Program-made: the position numbers and the translations under genes
Origin: Dongia_A sp964542425
GTDB taxonomy: Bacteria; Pseudomonadota; Alphaproteobacteria; Dongiales; Dongiaceae
DNA length: 64,000 nucleotides
Assembly (NCBI GenBank): GCA_964542425.1
Contig: CAZIUB010000062.1
Coordinates: 3,748 to 67,747, forward strand
Direction: 5' to 3'
Notes under the pieces: model-generated
The model's database searches: none
What the model was told of the DNA's origin: nothing
Seen by the model: the letters and a program-made list of their open reading frames with translations, nothing else
In this document: in pieces, positions 1-9,330 of the stretch
Layout: each line of letters opens with the position of its first letter
Numbering within the stretch: position 1 is the first letter of the stretch

Positions 1-3000
1 CACAACGCCGCCAGATCCCTAGCGGCCTGCAATTCCAGCGACTTGGCCCCTTGGCCCCGGGCAATATCCAGCGCTTTCCGCAAGCTTGCGACGGCTTCCC
101 TCTTGGCGCCGCTCTCTTGGGCGAGAAGCGCCGACGCGCGAATTCGGTGAATCTCGGCTTCGAAGCAGCGCTCGCCAGTTGCCTCGACCAGACTGGCGGC
201 ATCGGAAAGGATGGTGAGGGCCTCGGCCGGATTGCCGGCGTTTCTCAGCGCATCGGCCAAGAGGATCAAATAGTAGCACCGCTTGAAGCGCGCGCCGGTC
301 GCGCGATACGAATCAAGCCCCCGGCGCATGTCTGCGATGCCGGCCTCGGCGTCGCCGAGCGCGGCGCTGGCCGCGCCCAGCATGATTCGCGCCGATGCCA
401 CGACCATCGAGAATCCATGCTCCTTTCCCAACTTCTTCGCCATCTTCGCTCGCTCGCGGACCTGCGCCCACTCGCCGCGAAGCTGATGCAAGAAGGCGTT
501 CCAGTAATAACCGCGCGCGACGGTGTAAAGATGTTGCTCCTTGCCGAGCATGCCCAATCCCAAATTGCCGAGATGAAGTGCCCGATCCGGCCGCCCGAGC
601 AACCATTCGCACCACGCCGCGTAGGCACAGCCGGCAGCGCCCATGTTGATGCCAAAGCGATAGCCGGCCATGGCCGGTTGATGCACTTCCTGGAGGGCGA
701 AGAACCGGTCGAAGCCTTGGCGCGCCAAATTTAGCTCCCCCATATGAAATTTGCTGACGGCGACGGCGCAGTGCCCGAAGATGACTGCATCTTCATCGCC
801 GGCCGCCGTGGCGCTGGCGAGCAACTCTTCCGCGGCTTGCCTGCCGGCTTCGTGATTTGCCGCGGTCAACTGAAATAGCCAAACGCCGGCCAGGACCGGC
901 CCAATATCCTCGCCGCCGCCAACCACATGGCAAAGTGCCCGCGCGCGATCAAAGGCGACGCCGGTTTCCGAAGCGGCATAGCCCTTGGTCGCCATCAGCG
1001 CGGTGCCGAGCATCCTTTGCAGCCCCAGTTCGCGCACCGCCCGATCCGGAGTCTCGGGCAGCGTTTCCAGCAGATCCAGCGCTCGGGCAGCATGCGCCAC
1101 GACCTCATGATTGGCCGAGCGCAATGCTGAGCGCTGCCCGGCCTTGTGCAAATAGGAAATTGCCTGCTCCACGCGGCCGCATTCCGTATAATGATGGGCC
1201 AGCAGTTCCGGTTGCGCCTCCGCCACCTCCAGGAATCGGCTCTCCAGGAGCGTCGCCACCTGGTGGTGGTATTGCTGGCGCGTGCGCTTCAAAAGCGATT
1301 GATAGGCGGCGTCCTGGATCAGCGCGTGCTTGAAAATGTAAGTCGAGCGGGGTGGCCGGCCGCGCTGGTAGAGGAGTTCGGCGCCGACCAGCTGGCCCAG
1401 GCCGTCCTTGAGCCTTTCCTCCTCGAAGATTGCGGTCGCGTGCAGCATCTCGTAGGCGAACTCGCGGCCCAGCACGGCGCCAAGCTGCGCCACCTCGCGC
1501 ACCAAGGGTAAGCGATCGAGGCGCGCCATCAGCACTTCCTGCAGGCTCGCCGGAATCGAGATTCCGGTCAATGGGCCGGTCAGCACATATCGATCGGCCG
1601 TTTCCTTGAGAATACCGGAACTCATCACCGTCTTGGTCAGTTCCTCGACATAGAGCGGTACGCCATCGGTCTTGCCCACGATGTAATCGAGCACTTCGCG
1701 CGGCAGATCCTTGCCCCCGGCGAGATTCTTGGCCAGGATCTCGATCTGCGGGCGTTCCAGGCGATGGAGCGTGATTGGCGTCACCTGCGATCGATGCGGC
1801 CAGGGCGGGACGAATTCGGGGCGGAACGTCAGCACTAACAGCAAGGGCACCGTGGGCGCCTGCTCGATGATCAGGCCGATCAACTCCACGGTCGACGGGT
1901 CCGCCCAATGTAAATCCTCGAATACCTGCAGGACCGGCTGGCGCTCCGCCTCTTCCAGGGTGAGGGCCACCACCAGATCCGCCGTCCCCTGTTTCAATTG
2001 TTGGGGTGTCACCTTGAGCGCCGGATACTTTTCCACCGGGACCGGCAGCGACAACAGCGCCGCCAGCAAGGGCACGGTATCGGCGAGCGCCAGGCTGTAG
2101 GTGGAAAGCAGGCGCTCCAGCTTCTGGAGCCTGGTCGCGGAATCGTCTTCCGGCTGCCATTCCGAGGCTCGCTTGAGATGCTCGATCACCGGAAAGAGCG
2201 CGCTGTTGGTGTGATATTGCGAGCAGCGCAGGGTGATTCGCCGCGGGTTCTGTTGCCGCAAATCCGCGCGCAGGGTACGGATCAGGGTCGATTTGCCGAT
2301 GCCCGGCTCGCCACTGACCAGCACCGCCTGGCCGCGCTTCTCCTCGCTGCTCTGCTGCCAGGCGCGGCGCAGCAGGCCGATTTCCTCGTCGCGACCGACC
2401 AGGAAGGGCATGGCCACGCCGCCCTCGCCCTCCATTTCGGCCTCATTCCTGGCATGGGCATGCCCGGTGACGCCCCAGGCCCGGGCCGGCTCGGCGATGC
2501 CCTTGAGCCGCAGCGTGCCAAGGTCCGCGTACTCGAAATCACCGCCCGCCAGTTCCCTGGTGAGGGCACTCACCACGATCCCGTCCGGTTTGGCGAAATC
2601 TTGCAGCCGCGCCGCCAGGTTTGGCGTCTCGCCGACGACGGTCCGCTCGGCCCCGGCGCCGGTGCCGATGGTCTCGCCCACCATGACCAATCCGGTGGCG
2701 ATGCCGATGCGCACGGCAAGCTTGGCGTTCCGGGCGTGGCCGATTCCGGCATTGAGGCCGGGCAGCGCCTCGATGATGGCGAGGCCGGTGTGGAGTGCGC
2801 GCTCGGCCTCTTTCTCCTGGGCATTCGGAAATCCGAAATAGACCAGGATCCCGTCGCCCATGTATTTGGCAACGTAACCGTCGAAGCGGCGGATGATTGC
2901 CGTCGCCATTTCCTGATAGGCGCGGATGATGTCGGCCATGTCCTCGGGGTCGAGCCGGCTGGCGAGGTCGGTCGAGCCAACGAGATCGCAGAACAGGACG

Positions 3001-3354
3001 GTCAGTTGTCGACGTTCCGCCCCGCGCGCCTCGGCGTTGCCGGTCGAGGGTTGGGGGATTGCCGCCGAAACCGGCGCTGAGGCCGCGAGTGATGCGGCGT
3101 GGCCGTGATCGGCTGACAAGGGCGGCGGCTCGGTTCCTGGTTTCGGGGAATCCTCGCGCGCGTCCGCGCCCACCCAAACCAGGAACTTGCCATCCTGGTG
3201 CCCCGCCAAGGCCTTCTTTCGCGCCAGGAACAACCGAAGTTCCTCCATGGCCTCATCGTCCAGCTCGAAGTCGCGCCGGATCGAACGGTAGGAAATCCGT
3301 TCCTCGGTGATCAGGCGCCAGACGACTTCCTTGAGCGTCTCGTTGAAATTCACC
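1..3354 (-). CDS. Class III adenylate/guanylate cyclase - AAA ATPase - TPR protein (partial; frameshift near start)
   Basis: Reads leftwards from a GTG at 3354 (AGGGAT just upstream) and leaves the window with no stop, so the C-terminus is missing. After a short N-terminal helical domain shared with the neighbouring gene, a class III cyclase domain lies at about residues 112-285 (VLFCDLVGST, YMGDGILVYF). An AAA-type ATPase follows, with Walker A GEPGIGKS near residue 348 and Walker B VFEDLHWAD near 476. TPR-like helical repeats run from about residue 700 to the edge. This architecture is known from signalling proteins that couple cyclase output to an ATPase/TPR sensor; the signal here is unknown. 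Compared with the paralogue at 3478-5400, one extra T occurs at 3300-3302, which puts the first 18 or so codons out of frame with the rest. This is either a sequence error or real damage to the N-terminal domain. The downstream frame is open for more than 1,090 codons. Confidence 0.85.
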
Positions 3355-3477
3355 GTAATCCCTCTATCCGGCCACAATATTGCTCATTTCCGCGCTTTCC
3401 CGATCCACGCGAGAATACGCCGAAGGCATTCCGCTCGCCATGCCCACGTCCCCGCGGCCGCGCCGCCAGGGCCGGAA

Positions 3478-5400
3478 TCACTGTAACGAATTGATCAGTT
3501 GCCGCGCCGAGGTGAGCGGGGGCGTATTCAATCCCTCCTTGAAATCCCCATACACGCCGGCCAGAAGATCATGAGCCTGCTGGCGCTCGCCGTCCTCGGA
3601 CCAGATGCCAGCCAGATCGCACGCGGCCCGCAATTCGAGCAATTTTGCCTCCTGGCTCCGGGCAATATCCAGCGCTTTCCGCAAGCTTGCGACGGCTTCG
3701 GTCTTGGCGCTGCTTTCTTCGGCGAGAAGCGCCGACGCGCGAATTCGGTGAATCTCGGCCTCGATGAAACGCTCGCCGGTTGTCTTGACGAGGGTCGAGG
3801 CTTCGTTGAGCGCCGCCAGCGATTCTTCCGGATCGCCGCCACTCCTCAGCGCCTCGGCCAAGAGGGCCAGATGGTAGGGAAGGTGGAGCCGCGCGCCGGT
3901 CGATCGATAGGCATCGAGGCCCTCGCGCATCTTCTGGAAGCCGTCGCTTGCTTCACCAAGGCCGACATTGGCCGCGCCCAGCATGATCCTTGCGGCGGCG
4001 GCCACCACCGGGAATCCGTTATCGAGGCCCAAATTCTTCGCGATCTTCGCCTGGTCGCGGACCTGCCGCCACTCGCCGCGAAACTGGTACAGCACGGCGT
4101 TCCAGTAATGGCCGTGCGCGATGGAGTAGCGATGCTTCTCCTTGTTCGACACGCTCAAGGCAAGATTGCCGAGCCGTAGCGCCCGATCCGACCGCCCGAG
4201 CAGGCATTCGCACCAAGCCGCATAGGCATGGTTGGCGGCGCCGAAATCGATGCCGAATCTATCGCCAAGCTTGGCCGGCCGATGTTTTTCCAGGAGTACT
4301 GTGGCCTGGTCGAAATTTCGGCGAGCGAGCGTGAGCTCGCCCAAATGCAGATCGTTGGTTGCGCCGCTAACCTGCCCAACGATGATGGAATCCTGGTTGC
4401 CGGTCGCCGTGGCGCGGGTGAAAATTTCCTCCGCGACTTGCCGCGCCACGGCGTGATTGGCCCTGGTCGATTGAAACGCCCACACATTGCTCAGGGCCGG
4501 GCACGGATCCGCGCTGGTTCCAGCAGTTTGGCAAAGTGCCCGCGCGCGATCGAAGGCGGCGCCGGTCTCCCTTGCGCCATAGCCCTTGGTCGCGACGAGT
4601 GCCGCGCCAAGCAGATCTTGCAGCGCGAGTTCGCTCGCCGCCCGCTCCGGAATTTCCGGAAGTGTTCGCAGCAAGTCCAGCGCCCGCATCGCATGCTGGA
4701 TGACCTCGTCGTGGCCGGAGCGCAGCACCGCCTCCTGTCCTTGCCGGTACAGATCGGCAATCGCTTGCGTGACCTGGCTGATTTCATCATCGGAAAGTGC
4801 CGGCTGGCGCACCGGTGTTTCGGGAGTCTCTTGCGGCTGGGATTCCGTTTCCGGCACCGCCAAAACTGTTTTAGCCACCGGCTCCATTGTTGCGGCGCTT
4901 GTTTCCGCCTCCGTCGGCTTTGGCTCTAGGTCGGAATGGCTGGCGATGTTTGCCGGCTCGGCGAATCCGCCAACCGGGACATTCAATTGTCGAGCTACCT
5001 CCGCCAGCAATTCCACGCGTGGGATCGTGGATTCGCCAACCGGGACATTCGATTGTAGAATTGCCTCCGGCCGAGTTTCCGTGGCGGCGATCGTGGGCTC
5101 GATGATCGCGGGCTGAATCGGCGCCGGCGCTTCTATCGGTTCTGGCGCCGTGGTTTCGGCGTCAGCGCTCGGTGGCACGCCCTCCGGCACGGACGGGGCG
5201 ATGCGCCCGCCCGTGCCGACCCAGACCAGGAACTTGCCGTCCTCGTCCCGCGCCAGTGCCTTTTTTTGCACCAGGAAGAACCGCAGTTCCTCCATGCTCT
5301 CGTCGTCCAACCCGAAATCGCTCCTGATCGAGCGGTAGGAAATCCGCTCCTCGGTGACCAGGCGCCACACGACTTCCTTGAGGGTGTCGGTAAAGCTCAC
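3478..5400 (-). CDS. TPR-repeat protein, internally shortened paralogue of the cyclase-ATPase-TPR protein
   Basis: About 640 residues. GTG at 5400 is preceded by GGGAA and aligns with the GTG of the gene downstream. Residues 1-70 (ETLKEVVWRL, SYRSIRSDFGLDDE, KFLVWVG) match the N-terminal domain of the cyclase gene at 1-3354. The C-terminal 380 or so residues match its TPR region closely; long DNA stretches are nearly identical (compare 60-130 with 3660-3730). Between them the cyclase and ATPase domains are absent, replaced by a Pro/Glu/Thr-rich linker of about 170 residues that repeats PVG(E/G)- and NVPVG-like segments. It may sense the same input as its neighbour, or compete with it, without making a cyclic nucleotide; that is inference. 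An in-frame extension upstream to 5526 is encoded by repeat R1 and is probably not translated. Confidence 0.85.
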   Translation of the reverse strand: MSFTDTLKEVVWRLVTEERISYRSIRSDFGLDDESMEELRFFLVQKKALARDEDGKFLVWVGTGGRIAPSVPEGVPPSADAETTAPEPIEAPAPIQPAIIEPTIAATETRPEAILQSNVPVGESTIPRVELLAEVARQLNVPVGGFAEPANIASHSDLEPKPTEAETSAATMEPVAKTVLAVPETESQPQETPETPVRQPALSDDEISQVTQAIADLYRQGQEAVLRSGHDEVIQHAMRALDLLRTLPEIPERAASELALQDLLGAALVATKGYGARETGAAFDRARALCQTAGTSADPCPALSNVWAFQSTRANHAVARQVAEEIFTRATATGNQDSIIVGQVSGATNDLHLGELTLARRNFDQATVLLEKHRPAKLGDRFGIDFGAANHAYAAWCECLLGRSDRALRLGNLALSVSNKEKHRYSIAHGHYWNAVLYQFRGEWRQVRDQAKIAKNLGLDNGFPVVAAAARIMLGAANVGLGEASDGFQKMREGLDAYRSTGARLHLPYHLALLAEALRSGGDPEESLAALNEASTLVKTTGERFIEAEIHRIRASALLAEESSAKTEAVASLRKALDIARSQEAKLLELRAACDLAGIWSEDGERQQAHDLLAGVYGDFKEGLNTPPLTSARQLINSLQ

Positions 5401-5476
5401 GATGTTCCCTTTCCCCAGCGGCAAGATCGCCCATTCGGGATTATCGCCGTTCCCCGGCCAAGGATACGCCTGGCCT

Positions 5477-5617
5477 GTGCCAACTTTCGGAGGTGATTGA
5501 TACCTGAACCGCTCCGATGCTTCCACGAAAGTTGGCCCATGTTTCCAAATGATAGTACCCGCCGGCGTGTATCGGCGGGGTCATTTTGCTCCTTCAGCCA
5601 ACAGCGACGGCGGGTAC
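5477..5617 (-). repeat. R1 bipartite-hairpin repeat, copy 1
   Basis: Inverted copy of the 145-bp element. Reading on the minus strand it begins GTACCCGCCGTCGC, shows the first stem with CGGCGGGTAC, then the second stem with arms ending at CGAAAGTTGGCAC. Its right-hand end points at the TPR gene, whose GTG lies about 75 bp further on. The rest of 5401-5844 is intergenic and should hold the promoters of the divergent TPR gene and chvI; I see no convincing promoter boxes there. Confidence 0.9.
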
Positions 5618-5844
5618 TAGGATGCGCGCCACGACCACACCCAAGACCCCGACCAAACCCGGTTCGGGCCGGTTGATGCCTCGGAACCGCTCGGGATCCT
5701 CCGATTTCGCCGCTATTCGGCCGAATCCCCCGCCAATCGCGGTTTCGCGCGATTTCCGCCCCATTTCGGTCACGATCAAGCCTCAGCCTTGGCTTTGCCT
5801 CCGATTTTCTATAATTGTTCTCATTGGCGAGAGGAACCCCATCC

Positions 5845-6540
5845 GTGCCCCAGACCATCGCGCTGGTCGATGACGACCGCAACATCCTGACATCGGTTTC
5901 CATGACCCTGGAGGCCGAGGGCTTCCTGGTCCGCGCCTATTCCGATGGCGCGGAGGCGCTCAGGGGCCTGAGCCAGCATCCGGTCGACCTTGCCGTGCTC
6001 GACATCAAGATGCCGCGCATGGACGGGTTGGAACTCCTGGAGAAGCTGCGCCGCAATAGCGCCGTGCCGGTTATTTTCCTGACCTCGAAAGACGACGAAA
6101 TCGACGAATTAATGGGTCTGCGCATGGGCGCCGACGATTACATCAAGAAGCCGTTCTCGCAGCGCCTGCTGATCGAGCGCATCCGCACGCTCTTGCGCCG
6201 CGAGGCCAGCCGGAATGCCGCCGACAAGGACGGCGACACCGTCATGACCCGGGGGGAACTGGTGCTCGATCCCAACCGCCACCTGTGCACCTGGAAGGGG
6301 CGGCCGGTCGAACTCACCGTCACCGAGTTTCTGTTGGTGAAATCGCTGGCCCAGCGGCCCGGCCATGTGAAAAGCCGCGACCAGCTGATGGATTCCGCCT
6401 ATGGCGAGAACATCTATGTCGACGACCGCACCATCGACAGCCATGTGAAGCGGCTGCGCAAGAAATTCAAGGCGACCGACGGCGAGTACAATCAGATCGA
6501 GACCCTCTATGGTGTCGGCTATCGCTATCGCGATGGATGA
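5845..6540 (+). CDS. chvI: ChvI-type OmpR-family response regulator
   Basis: 231 residues: receiver domain (acidic pair D9/D10, phospho-acceptor D53 in VLDIKMPRMDG, conserved K102 in YIKKP) and a C-terminal winged-helix DNA-binding domain (TVTEFLLVKSLAQRPGHV, DDRTIDSHVKRLRKKF). ChvI with ChvG controls envelope, exopolysaccharide and acid/host responses in alphaproteobacteria. GTG at 5845 was chosen because GAGGAA precedes it and VPQTIALVDDD is where family members begin; the TTG at 5815 would add ten unconserved residues. It heads the conserved run chvI-chvG-hprK-rapZ-EIIA-ptsH-ptsI. An R1 copy separates it from chvG, so the two may not be simply co-translated. Confidence 0.92.
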   Translation: MPQTIALVDDDRNILTSVSMTLEAEGFLVRAYSDGAEALRGLSQHPVDLAVLDIKMPRMDGLELLEKLRRNSAVPVIFLTSKDDEIDELMGLRMGADDYIKKPFSQRLLIERIRTLLRREASRNAADKDGDTVMTRGELVLDPNRHLCTWKGRPVELTVTEFLLVKSLAQRPGHVKSRDQLMDSAYGENIYVDDRTIDSHVKRLRKKFKATDGEYNQIETLYGVGYRYRDG

Positions 6541-6561
6541 CGCCTTACCCAGCCCGGCCCA

Positions 6562-6702
6562 GTACCCGCCGTCGCTGATGGATGAATCGGCGAATTGATC
6601 CTTCAATGAACGCCGGCGGGTACTATCGTTTGTTAACATGTGCCAACTTTCGTGAAACCATGGGTGTGTTTCATGGATCGCCCCACTTCGAAAGTTGGCA
6701 CT
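6562..6702 (+). repeat. R1 bipartite-hairpin repeat, copy 2 (between chvI and chvG)
   Basis: Starts GTACCCGCCGTCGC and ends AAAGTTGGCACTG, six bases before the likely chvG ATG at 6709. The frame of chvG stays open through the second hairpin to a GTG at 6640, so a repeat-encoded N-terminal extension (PTFVKPW...SKVGT) is possible. Confidence 0.92.
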
Positions 6703-6708
6703 GAGCTC

Positions 6709-8565
6709 ATGACCTCGCTGGCGCCGGGAAAGGATGCAACCGAAGCCGAGCCCCAGCCCTCGCTGCGCGCCGATGGCGAGATGCGGATCGGCGAGGGGCG
6801 CGCCCGCGTGGGCGGCTCCGGCGGCGGTCTTTTCGCGCGGGAAGCGCATTCCCCACGCCGGGAACCAAGCCTTGGCGAACCGGCGATGCAAGCGCTCGCG
6901 GCACCCGCGCCCTCCCTCGGGGATGGCGCCTACCGCGAGGAAAGATTCTCGCGCTCGGCGGAAGCGGCACGCCGGCCGCTTTGGCGCTCGCCACTCACCA
7001 GGCGCATCCTGGCGGTCAATGTGGTGGCACTGGCGATTCCCATCGTCGGCCTCCTCTATCTCGACAATTACCGGCAGAGCCTGATCGTCTCGGAGCTGGA
7101 ATTGCTGAAGACCGAGGCGCGGCTGTTTTCGAGCGCGCTGGTCGCCGGCGGAGTGACCCAGAGCGCCGTGGGCGAGGAGCAATTGCAGCCGGAAACCTCG
7201 CGCCAGACCCTACGGCGTCTGGTCGAGGTTTCGCGCACCCGGGCGCGGCTATTCACCCCGGACGGATTCCTAATCGCCGATTCATTCCTGCTATCGGGTC
7301 CCGGCGGCGTGGTCGAGATCCAGCCCTTGGCCCCCTTGGAGCACAATCCCAACCCGCTCATTCGTATTGCCGAAGCGATCTATGATTGGGTCTTGGCGCG
7401 CTGGCCGTCGGGCATCGGCACGCTGCCACCCTATGTCGAAAACGCGGTTCAGTTGGCGCGCGATTATGACGAAGTCGTGGCCGCCCTGGAGGGCGACGTG
7501 GCGACCCAGGTGCGCGACGGCGGCGAGGGCACGCTTGTGCTCGGCGTCGCGGTTCCGGTGCAGCGCTACCGCAAGGTCCTTGGCGCATTGCTGCTGACCA
7601 AGCGGGGCGACAGCATCGAGACCACCTTGCGCGACACCCGCCTGACGGTGCTTGGCGTCTTCGCCTTGGCCTTGAGCACCACCATCCTGATGTCGCTTTA
7701 CCTCGCGCGCTCGATCGCCTGGCCGATCCACCGCCTGGCCGATTCCGCCCATCGCGTGCGCCGCGCCAAGGGCCGCCAGGTGGTGATCCCGGATTACAGC
7801 CGGCGCGCCGATGAGATCGGCGAATTGTCGGGCGCGCTTGCCGACATGACCCAGGCGGTGTGGCGCCGGATGGACGCCATCGAGCGTTTCGCCGCCGACG
7901 TGGCGCACGAAATCAAGAACCCGCTGACCTCGCTGGGAAGCGCGGTCGAAACCGTTTCCCGCATCGAGGATCCGGAGCGCCGACGCAAGCTGATGGCCAT
8001 CATTCAAGACGACGTGAAGCGTCTGAACCGGCTGATTACCGATATTTCCGACGCCTCGCGGGTCGACGCGGAAATGTCGCGCGCCGCCGCCGAGCCGGTG
8101 TCGATGCGCGATCTCTTGGCCACGATCGCCGAAATTCACGCGGTGACCCAGACCAAGGACGGGCCCACGATCCATGTCGATATTGATACTCTTGACGCAT
8201 TGACGGTCATGGGCAGCGAAGGCCGGCTCGGCCAGGTGCTGCGCAATTTGCTCGCCAATGCGATCTCCTTCTCGCCGCCCAGCGGGCGCATCGAGCTTGT
8301 GGGAAGGCGCCAGGATGGCTGGATCTTGGTCAGCGTCCTGGATGAGGGGCCGGGCGTGCCGACGGCCAAGCTCGGCGCCGTCTTCGAGCGCTTCTACAGC
8401 GAGCGCCCCCAGGGCGAGAAATTCGGCCTGCATTCCGGCCTCGGGCTCAGTATCTCCAAGCAGATCGTCGAGGCCCTGGGCGGCCAACTGAGCGCCGAGA
8501 ACGCGATCGACGCCAATGTTCAAGTGACCGGCGCCAGATTCGTGCTGCGCCTTCCGCGCGCCTGA
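6709..8565 (+). CDS. chvG: ChvG-type membrane sensor histidine kinase
   Basis: About 618 residues. A long disordered N-terminal cytoplasmic segment is followed by TM1 (VNVVALAIPIVGLLYL), a periplasmic domain of about 200 residues, and TM2 (LTVLGVFALALSTTILMSLY). A HAMP linker leads to the DHp domain with phospho-acceptor H400 in FAADVAHEIKNPL and an HATPase_c domain (N-box LRNLLANAISFS, G1 DEGPGVP, G2 HSGLGLSISKQIV). It is the cognate kinase for ChvI just upstream. The start is uncertain: the ATG at 6709 lies directly after repeat R1, with only a weak GAG before it; a GTG inside the repeat (6640) would add 23 residues. Confidence 0.9.
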   Translation: MTSLAPGKDATEAEPQPSLRADGEMRIGEGRARVGGSGGGLFAREAHSPRREPSLGEPAMQALAAPAPSLGDGAYREERFSRSAEAARRPLWRSPLTRRILAVNVVALAIPIVGLLYLDNYRQSLIVSELELLKTEARLFSSALVAGGVTQSAVGEEQLQPETSRQTLRRLVEVSRTRARLFTPDGFLIADSFLLSGPGGVVEIQPLAPLEHNPNPLIRIAEAIYDWVLARWPSGIGTLPPYVENAVQLARDYDEVVAALEGDVATQVRDGGEGTLVLGVAVPVQRYRKVLGALLLTKRGDSIETTLRDTRLTVLGVFALALSTTILMSLYLARSIAWPIHRLADSAHRVRRAKGRQVVIPDYSRRADEIGELSGALADMTQAVWRRMDAIERFAADVAHEIKNPLTSLGSAVETVSRIEDPERRRKLMAIIQDDVKRLNRLITDISDASRVDAEMSRAAAEPVSMRDLLATIAEIHAVTQTKDGPTIHVDIDTLDALTVMGSEGRLGQVLRNLLANAISFSPPSGRIELVGRRQDGWILVSVLDEGPGVPTAKLGAVFERFYSERPQGEKFGLHSGLGLSISKQIVEALGGQLSAENAIDANVQVTGARFVLRLPRA

Positions 8566-8569
8566 CCCG

Positions 8570-9033
8570 ATGCCAGATGCGCCGCATCGATTGGTCTCGG
8601 GCACCGCTCTGGCCTGGGACGGGTTGGGGATTCTGCTGCTGGGACCCACCGGTTGCGGCAAGTCCGACCTAGCCATCCGCATGATCGAGGCCGGCGCGCG
8701 ACTGGTCAGCGACGATGTCGTCGAATTGCGCCGCGAGGGCGATCGGGTTCTGCTCACCTTTCCCGATGCGGCACCCCCCGAATTGCGCGGCCGGATCGAG
8801 GCCAGGGGGTCGGAATCGTGAGCGTTCCGGCCGTGGCCGTGCCAATTGCCTTGGCGCTGGTAGTCGGGCTGGTCGCCCCGGACAGGGTCGAGCGCCTGCC
8901 GGAGCTAAGATCGGAGTCCTATCTCGGCCTAACCTTCCCAAGGGTCGAACTGACCCCCTTGGAGGCCTCCAGCGTGGCGAAAGTCCGGCTTGCCCTCAGC
9001 CACCGGGACGGCGATATACTCCCCGCCCCATGA
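8570..9033 (+). pseudogene. hprK: HPr kinase/phosphorylase, frameshifted in a G run
   Basis: The first frame (8570-8821) gives the P-loop GPTGCGKSD and the following core SDDVVELRREGD, then stops after EARGSES. The natural continuation (GVGIVSVPAVAV, LVAPDRVERLPE, LEASSVAKVRLAL) is in the +1 frame to the TGA at 9031-9033. The break maps to the five Gs at 8805-8809; a sixth G would restore a normal short alphaproteobacterial HprK of about 154 residues. HprK phosphorylates the regulatory Ser of HPr, and that Ser is intact in ptsH here. Possible explanations are a homopolymer sequencing error, genuine loss of function, or slippage expression. The gene starts four bases after chvG stops, so they were one operon. 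Confidence 0.85.
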
Positions 9034-9045
9034 ACCTCCCCCCCG

Positions 9046-9187
9046 GTACCCGCCGTCGCCGATGGCTGTTTCAGCAATTGGAACACGTCGGTGCACGCCG
9101 GCGGGTACCATGATTTGGTAACATGTGCCAACTTTCGTCGAAGTATCGTAGCGCTTCATGAATCACGCTTTTCCGAAAGTTGGCACA
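9046..9187 (+). repeat. R1 bipartite-hairpin repeat, copy 3 (first of a tandem pair)
   Basis: Complete element. First stem arms are GTACCCGCCG at 9046-9055 and CGGCGGGTAC at 9099-9108. Second stem arms are GTGCCAACTTTCG at 9125-9137 and CGAAAGTTGGCAC at 9174-9186. It begins 13 bases after the hprK stop. Confidence 0.95.
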
Positions 9188-9188
9188 G

Positions 9189-9330
9189 GTACCCGCCGTC
9201 GCCGATGGCTGTTTCAGCAATTGGAGCCCGCCAGCGCACGCCGGCGGGTACCGTGATTTGGCAACATGCGCCAGCTTTCGTCGAAGTATCGTAGCGCTTC
9301 ATGAATCACGCTTTTCCGAAAGTTGGCACA
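9189..9330 (+). repeat. R1 bipartite-hairpin repeat, copy 4 (second of a tandem pair)
   Basis: Follows copy 3 with a one-base gap and differs from it at only about a dozen positions, mostly in the first loop. The ATG at 9301, the only in-frame ATG near the start of rapZ, lies in its second loop. Confidence 0.95.

Noticed and set aside
1105..2160. Long minus-strand open frame over the cyclase-ATPase gene
   Set aside because: It is a shifted reading of the AAA/TPR-coding frame (Gly/Arg/Pro-rich, no motifs). The true frame gives VFEDLHWAD and TPRs.
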